Below, in pieces: positions 58,333 to 64,000 of a DNA stretch of 64,000 nt. Within the stretch, counting starts at the first letter, position 1; each line of letters opens with the position of its first letter. The stretch is from NCBI GenBank assembly GCA_947646735.1, contig CANTFK010000024.1, positions 124,001 to 188,000 on the forward strand, read 5' to 3'. The translations under genes were made by a program, and so were the position numbers. This stretch comes from Peronospora farinosa (taxonomy: Eukaryota > Oomycota > Peronosporomycetes > Peronosporales > Peronosporaceae). The notes below the pieces were generated by a model. It was not told the DNA's origin, did not search any database, and saw nothing but the letters and a program-made list of their open reading frames with translations.

Positions 58333-58752
58333 ATGTTATTTGATTCTGGAGCCGAAGTCTCAATCGTCGACACCACCTTTGCTCGTAAGGTGGGATGTGT
58401 CATTGACGAGAGTCAGAAGCAAGAATGTGTTGGAATTGGTGAGAACAGATACATGACGGATGGTCGTACAAGAATCAAGATCACGATGAATGGATCGCTA
58501 GTCTATTATTTCGATGCTTAAGTAGGAGATCAAGTAGGTCAAGACGCGATCCTAGGAATGGATTTCATGGTCCCAACTGGAATACGCCTGTATTTAGCAG
58601 ATGGAACACTTTGTTTACCTGATGAGGTCAGGATACTACTGAATGGACGAAGACCTCCTTACCGGGCGACCATACAAGCGATCACAATTCCAGATCAATA
58701 TGTGGTGATCCCAGTGGGTAAATTAAACATAATAATAAAACATAAGGTGTAA
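58333..58752 (+). pseudogene. Gypsy 2 aspartic protease
   Basis: One frame with an internal TAA (58519-58521). It reads MLFDSGAEVSIVD (the DSGA active site), then, after the stop, AILGMDFMVPTGI, the typical second half of a retropepsin. One nonsense codon separates the halves. Confidence 0.8.
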
Positions 58753-59385
58753 AGAATAAAGTAGCTTTAGGACTGAAGTGAAGATTGGGGTTAGGCCTCC
58801 TAAAGCCAAGATTTGGGTGAGGCGCGATCCGAAGTGGGTACCTACAGTAACTACGGGACCAGGTCAGATCAAGTATCTACAGCTGAATAATATCGGCGAT
58901 CAAGAAGTGATTTTAAGTCATGGATCGCCATTAGGTTGGTGGATGGTCGCTGATATCGTACCTCGGTCCCCAGGATATGTCTCGGTGGGATCGCGTCGGT
59001 ATAACGAATGGCAGACATTAGCGTTCGAAGCGACAACGGATCGAGAAGAAGAACTACTGGAAGAATTTACCGGACCGCTAGTGGATCATCCTTCGTACCC
59101 TACACCGAAGAGGATTTTAACACGCTCAAAAGTGGAAGCAGAAGAAAGGACTACGTTACGGTGAAACTTACGACACGATCCAATGATGAATGCGATGAGA
59201 TAAGAGAAATCGGTGGAAACAATGTAGAAGATCTGGTGATCGAAAATGAAAGTGAACTAGTAGCGCAATCTCCATGGGTGATCAATGCGATAAGAGGGAT
59301 GTCAAATATCGATCACGCCCAAGGGCCGTGGGGTGAAGAAAATTATACTCACAATAACTACACACAGAAATGTATGGAGCGCGAT

Positions 59386-59666
59386 CCGACAATTAATGAC
59401 CGCGATCTGGCCGATCCGGTAGTTAATGACCGCGATCTGGCTGATCTGGCAATCAATGACCCCGATCCGACAATTAATGACCGCGATCTGGCCGATCTGG
59501 ATCGCTATGACCGCGATCTGGTCGATCCGGTAGTTGATGACCGCGATCTGGCCGATCTGAATCGCGATGACCGCGATCTGGCCGATCTGGATCGCGATGA
59601 CCGCGATCTGGTCGATCCGGTAGTTGATGACCGAGATCTGGCCTATCTGGATCGCGATCTGCGAGA
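59386..59666 (+). repeat. 30-bp tandem repeats between protease and RT of Gypsy 2
   Basis: About nine copies of a 30-base unit (GACCGCGATCTGGCCGATC...) encoding Asp/Arg-rich decapeptides of the form DRDLADLDRD. They lie within an open frame (59008-59886) in the linker between protease and reverse transcriptase. Confidence 0.95.
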
Positions 59667-59912
59667 ACAAGAGCAAGCTAGTGATACTACGACTATAAAC
59701 AACAAGAGTAATTTAGCCGGAGGAAGTGTAAAGATGAATCCTGAAGACTCGATGTATTATCACGAGTGTGGTGAATTGCATGCCGAAGACGTGAATCAGC
59801 TTATGGCTGTCTTGCCTGAGATTGTGTCATCCAGCGAAGAAGTTACGATTGGTGATATCCAAGTGGCGATCCGGGAGTTCCTCTAACCAAGGACCAGGAA
59901 GGTCTACGGCAA

Positions 59913-60854
59913 TTGATTTGGGCGAACCGACACTTACTCATTGGCAAAGGAAATGCGCTTCCTCCTGCAGCTCGAGGAGCAGTATGTGATATCGATGTTG
60001 GTGGAGCACACCCGATCGCACAACGAGTACGACCGGTCGCTCCCAAATTTCGCGAGAAGTTAGCTGACCTAATCAAAGGATTAATATCAGCCAGGATTAT
60101 CCATCCGTCGACATCACCATGGGCTTCGACGATTGTGGTAATCATAAAAAAGAATGGTGTCGACATCCGGTTATGTATTGACTATCGGCGGGTGAATCAA
60201 CTCACGAGACTGATGGTGTATCCTATGCCTCTGATTAGCGAGTTATTGCAAGATATGGATAAGGCTATGTGGTATTGTTCGTTGGATATGGCCAGTGGAT
60301 TTTAGGTCGTGGAAATGACCGAGCGAGCGAGGATAATTTCTGCTTTTATCACGCCGTCAGGCCTGTTCGAGTGGTTACGAATGCCGTTTGGGCTAAAAAA
60401 CGCTCCGCAGATTTACCAACGCCTAATTGATAATGCACTGTATGGATACCTCAAGATCGGTACGGATCCAAATGCAATTACCACAGGATCACTCGACTCC
60501 ACTGATACGTTAACGGAATCGCCAAAGCTGGTTGATGTATTCACTGAAGGCGAACCGGATACTAGCCAGAAGCCATCCGTGCTCGGCCGAAGGTCATATA
60601 TTGATGACATAATGATTCCAGCAACCTCGTGAGCCTCCTTATATGATAAGGTAAAGCGATTGCTAGAAGTATGCAATGAATGGAATTTGTCGATCAGTCT
60701 CACTAAAAGTTTCTGGGGACGACGTAAAGTAGATTACCAGGGTCATCAAGTCTCACTTGCAGGAATCGAAGCTCATCCAAAGGATTTGGGATCGCTGGTG
60801 AATATTCCGTTCCCAAAAACGTTGCGATCGATGCAATCGTTCTGGGAAGCTTGA
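59913..60854 (+). pseudogene. Gypsy 2 reverse transcriptase
   Basis: One frame with in-frame stops at 60303 and 60630 and closing at 60852. It reads RLCIDYRRVNQLT, PFGLKNAPQIYQRL and SYIDDIM (YIDD box), then thumb/connection pieces (LEVCNEWNLSISLTKSFWG). Between NAPQIYQRL and YIDD there is an extended Ser/Thr/Asp-rich insert, a feature of this element group. Inactive through stops. Confidence 0.88.
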
Positions 60855-61044
60855 ATTACTATAGTCGATTTGTCGAAGACTTTGCGATTTATGCGTCAGT
60901 GCTATATGAATTACGGGAAGCAGATTTCCACGAAATCCGCTGTTCTGACAAGATGAATGCATTGGATTCGACTATCGCCACCAGGAATGATTCAGATCAA
61001 AATTCCGACATTGAGGACGATCCAGATCCAGAAGGACGGACTCG

Positions 61045-61600
61045 ATGGGAAAAGCGATGATCGCATTTACCATGTTGAAAGCCAAGATCGCTAATACCCC
61101 GATCCTCAGACACTTCGATCCAGATCGGCCTCCGGTAATTGTCGTATATGCGAGTAAATGGGCAGTTTCAGCAGCTTTGTTGCAGGAGTATGATGGCACA
61201 TATTGGCCAGTTACGTTTACAAGCAGAACGCTGACGCCGAATGAGATCAATTACGGAATGGTCGAGAAGGAGATACTAGCATTACTTCGGATTTTGGATA
61301 TATGTTATTGCATGCTAGTCTCGCGAGAGATTAAAGTTCTTACGCGTTTCTCGACGATGGCCTGGTTGGTGCAATCCTCCGGTCTCAATGGCAGGCTAGG
61401 TAGGTGGGCCGCATTATTATCGACCTGGACTTTGGAGATGAAGAAATGCGAAAAGGGCGAAGATGAAATACTCGGTGCCCTGGCTGCAAGTGTAACTCCC
61501 CGTGAAGAAGTCGATGAAGTGTTGATCGCGATCGCTCCCCGGAAACAACCAAGGCAAACTCTAAGTATGCCACCGCCTACGGTGGAAGAAGATGAAAGTC
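61045..61600 (+). pseudogene. Gypsy 2 first RNase H, catalytic residues lost
   Basis: The standard Ty3-type RNase H position: VIVVYASKWAVSAALLQ, TFTSRTLTPNEINYG, VEKEILALLRILD, VLTRFSTMAWL. The first catalytic Asp, expected before AS in the DAS motif, is Tyr. The Asp of the later TDH-type motif is also absent. The frame itself is open to 61707, so the loss looks like a property of the group rather than random decay. Confidence 0.8.
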
Positions 61601-61602
61601 TC

Positions 61603-62128
61603 TTGGTCGTCAGTTTCGATGGATCGGCACGAACCAAGCGAAAGGGTGGATCATACAGTGCGATAATATGGAAACTTCCGGAGTGGACTATTGTGGCTGC
61701 TGCATAGGAATATGCAACCAGACCATCGACAACTATATAAGCAAGATACGGACTTAACAGTGAACGAAGCTGAATATCGGGGTTTACTATTAGGCTTTGA
61801 TCTGTTGGAGAATCAGACTAGGGGACGTGTTATTATTTGTGGCGACTCCAACCTAGTGATTCGACAGATGAGGGGTGAAATCGGTTGCAAGGCTCTTGGA
61901 CTGCAGTTGTTGCGACAGAAAGCAATGGAGAAGCTTCGATCATGGCCGATCCATGAGTTCTTACACAAGAAGCGCGACTGGAACCAAAGTGCAGATAGAC
62001 TGGCGAGTACTGCTTTACAGAAGGAACAAGGTGTGGTCATCATTACGGAAGGAGATCGCCAAGACCTCATTACCCTTAAAAGACTGGATGAGTTGTTGAA
62101 GTCGAAGCAGACCGAATCGGTGGTTTAA
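61603..62128 (+). pseudogene. Gypsy 2 second (acquired-type) RNase H
   Basis: The frame of the preceding domain runs on into VVSFDGSARTKRKGG. It then breaks near 61707 and continues in another frame (61691-62128) with LTVNEAEYRGLLLGFDLL, VIICGDSNLVIRQM and KRDWNQSADRLAS. The four acidic positions D-E-D-D of RNase H are all visible. A second RNase H of this kind is known in some oomycete and plant retroelements. One frame break inactivates it here. Confidence 0.82.
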
Positions 62129-62443
62129 GTTGCTGCGATTACCAGATCAACCCGGAGAAGACGTCAAACACCCGAGATCTTGCAATAAGAATTTGAGCAC
62201 GAACAAGCTCGCCGTAATCGTTTCGAAGTTATGCAGTCTCATGAAGAGGGAAAAGCTGAAGATTAGTGAATTGGTTATTTCGATTAAGGATAGTGAAAAT
62301 GGCTGTACAAGATGGTTGTATAGCTGGGGGAACGAGGATATTTGTGTATAATGAGTTTAGCGATCGAAGATCTGAGAGAATGGATCGCGGCTGAAAAGGT
62401 TTAAAACAAGAAGACAATTTTTAGGACGACCAGAAGAATGCAA
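62129..62443 (+). other. Gap where integrase would be expected
   Basis: After the second RNase H only a 73-codon ORF (62130-62351) without integrase motifs precedes the antisense ORF. The integrase is deleted or was never present. Confidence 0.6.
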
Positions 62444-63751
62444 CTAACACGGTGAAATTGTATTGAATGCTGAAGAAATGAAATCAGATCGCGCCGAAGT
62501 ACCAGATCGCGCCGAAGTACCAGATCGCGCCGAAGTTATAGATCGCGTTGGAGTACCAGATCGCGTCAGAGTACCAGATCGCGTTGGAGTATTAGATCGC
62601 GTCGATGTACTAGATTGCGTCGAAGTACCAGATCGCGTCGAAGTACCAGATCGCGTCGAAGTAACAGATCGCGTCAGGGTACCAGATCGCGCTGAAGTAT
62701 CAGATCGCGTCAGGGTACCAGATTGCGGTGGAATGCCAGATCGCTCCGAGGTCGCGGATTGAGTGGAAGTACCGCAATCGCTGCGGTGAAGTTTGCAGGG
62801 GACGTCCAGAGTCGGTGAAGATGACGCACGTTTGCGATTGGGCGACGAGGGATTGGAAAGCGCTAGAAGGCTAGTCGGAGAAGGAAGTAAGCCCGTAGCC
62901 AATTCTGCCAGATGCGAACGAAGTAAATCTCGATCCTGGATGGCCAGATCGCGCTCCGCCTCTCGATCTGCAACTTCGGTACGAAGTCGACCCAAAGCTG
63001 CGTCGTTCCGAATACTCGCACTCAGGAGGCGATCAAGATCGAGCGCGCTCAACGTGTCTTGTAGTTGTTTCGCGGCTTGATGGGCCTGATAGCGAACATT
63101 TTTGTACTTGGACGCCTTGCTTTTCATGCGTCGAAAATCAGCGGCCAAAGCACTGTCTGCCGTATTACGCTGTGCGAGGATGGAGTCCAGTTGCTGTTGG
63201 AGGGATGCGATCTGCTGCCGAAATTTCCCTTTCAGAGTTCGCTAAAGATTGGCCGCCTCACGGCGGAATTAATCTTGAATGCGATGTATCTCTGCATTGG
63301 CTCGAAACAAATCATTCTTCAGATCCGCGTTCTCTTGAGACTGATCCGTTAGCTGGTTCAGTTCTTGGTCGAGATTTTCGGCCATGTGGAGAGTGGCATC
63401 AAGCTGGTGACGCAACTCTTCATCTCGACGCAAGACGAATGTGCACAGTCGAGGCACCAACTCGTGATACGAATTGAGTTCCGTCTCCAGCTGATTTCCA
63501 CGAAATTCCTGCTCCTGCAAGACATTTTCCATGGAGTGATAGCTTTCCACGATGGTATCCTGGGCTTCCAGGCGGTCATACAATGAAGAAACCAAAGAGA
63601 TTGCGTTTTGACGATTCGTAACGCGAGAAAGGATTATCCGGGTAGACGGGAGCAGGATACGCGATCCGGTAGAGGAATTCATCGTTGGATCGCGCGTGAC
63701 GAGCACACCAGTTTGGGGGTGGCGATCGTTTTCGGGTGTAGATCTGGCCAT
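62444..63751 (-). pseudogene. Antisense coiled-coil ORF of Gypsy 2
   Basis: A single minus-strand frame of 436 codons from an ATG at 63751, interrupted only by TAA (63269-63271) and TAG (63242-63244). It encodes a Ser/Thr-rich head and then long heptad-like segments (ENLDQELNQLTDQSQENADL, LQQQLDSILAQRNTADSAL, EVADREAERDLAIQDRDLL). A basic NRKRASSSP stretch and a tail of Ser/Thr/Arg/Gly hexapeptide repeats follow. No sense-strand gene is recognisable here. It lies between pol and the 3' LTR, in the same relative position as the antisense ORFs of Gypsy 1, but the sequences are unrelated by eye. Confidence 0.65.
62487..62757. repeat. 18-bp GATCGCG tandem repeats
   Basis: About fifteen copies of an 18-base unit (GATCGCGTCGAAGTACCA and variants). 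Both strands stay open through the array. On the minus strand it forms the C-terminal hexapeptide tail of the antisense ORF. Confidence 0.95.
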
Positions 63752-63836
63752 AGGGGACGAAGGGACGAGAAGTATGAAATGAGACAGTGCACAGCTAGGC
63801 CAACACTGTATGTGGGCTAACGGTGCAGGGGGCGAT

Positions 63837-64000
63837 TGTGGCGAAGCGAAGGAGTGAATTTGGCAAAGTGTGATCACATATTTTCGGTTAAGTCCGAAAT
63901 GGCCAATATTGATGAATCGCGATCTCGCAGAAAGGTTTCAAGATGATGTCAAATGGGATGGAAAACAGTGAATGGTGGAGTTTGCAGTTCTATGTGGGTT
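63837..64000 (+). repeat. 3' LTR of Gypsy 2 (truncated by window end)
   Basis: Aligns with 54507-54670 with about five substitutions in 164 bases, preceded by a polypurine stretch at about 63825-63835. Confidence 0.9.

Larger units (their letters stand above)
54507..64000 (+). mobile_element. Gypsy-type LTR retrotransposon 2, decayed, dual RNase H, extends past window
   Basis: The sequence from 54507 (TGTGGCGAAGCGAAGG...) recurs from 63837 to the window end with few differences, marking the 5' and 3' LTRs. A polypurine stretch (GCAGGGGGCGA) precedes the second. On the plus strand lie gag with zinc knuckles, protease, reverse transcriptase and two RNase H domains. A minus-strand coiled-coil ORF sits between pol and the 3' LTR. 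Stops and frameshifts occur in every domain. I find no integrase. The element is unusually rich in GATC-containing motifs, including three different tandem arrays. Confidence 0.88.

Noticed and set aside
59302..59676. 124-codon minus-strand ORF of IGQIAVI-like repeats
   Set aside because: Antisense reading of the 30-bp array; no start context or domain.
62487..62757. CRISPR-like regular repeats
   Set aside because: The 18-bp units are contiguous without spacers and lie in a eukaryotic retroelement; they are simple tandem repeats.

Overview
The window looks like nuclear DNA of a plant-associated oomycete of the Peronosporales (a Phytophthora or downy mildew relative). The evidence is an RXLR-EER/LWY effector locus, two oomycete-type cellulose synthases (one matching CesA3 residue numbering, one with an N-terminal PH domain), genes with few or short (about 60-110 nt) GT-AG introns, and large Ty3/Gypsy and Copia retroelement remains. 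The species cannot be fixed from the sequence.

Layout. 1-7.75 kb: an effector cluster with two tandem LWY-type effector copies, the first cut by the window edge, both with the same frame break. It is intermixed with a decayed propionyl-CoA carboxylase alpha pseudogene and direct and inverted duplicated segments. 8.5-23.4 kb: a Cys-rich single-pass membrane protein divergent from CesA3, then an intact MULE-derived transposase-like gene, a dead cystatin-like gene, and a PH-domain cellulose synthase. 23.9-37.2 kb: gene-dense housekeeping core with Aurora kinase, a small coiled-coil protein, LSM8, a COQ7-family protein that has lost metal ligands, a large unrecognised oomycete protein, MUS81 and COG3. 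38.2-42.4 kb: secreted GH5 exo-beta-1,3-glucanase and a secreted purple acid phosphatase. 42.8-64 kb: repeat territory. It holds a young 8.1-kb Gypsy element (638-bp LTRs, 5-bp target duplication, minus strand), a Copia relic, a tRNA-derived SINE with a 19-bp target duplication, and a second, decayed Gypsy-type element (plus strand, from 54507 past the window end) with two RNase H domains and no visible integrase.

Themes. The wall genes (two CesA, GH5 glucanase) fit an oomycete cellulose/beta-1,3-glucan wall. The most unusual signals are three. (1) Both effector copies share an A8 tract at which the terminal LWY unit continues in the -1 frame. (2) The two unrelated Gypsy elements share an architecture: each has antisense ORFs between pol and the 3' LTR, and each has an in-frame tandem-repeat array between protease and reverse transcriptase. 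(3) The second element is saturated with GATC/CGATC motifs. Introns were placed by eye from splice signals, reading frame and family similarity.
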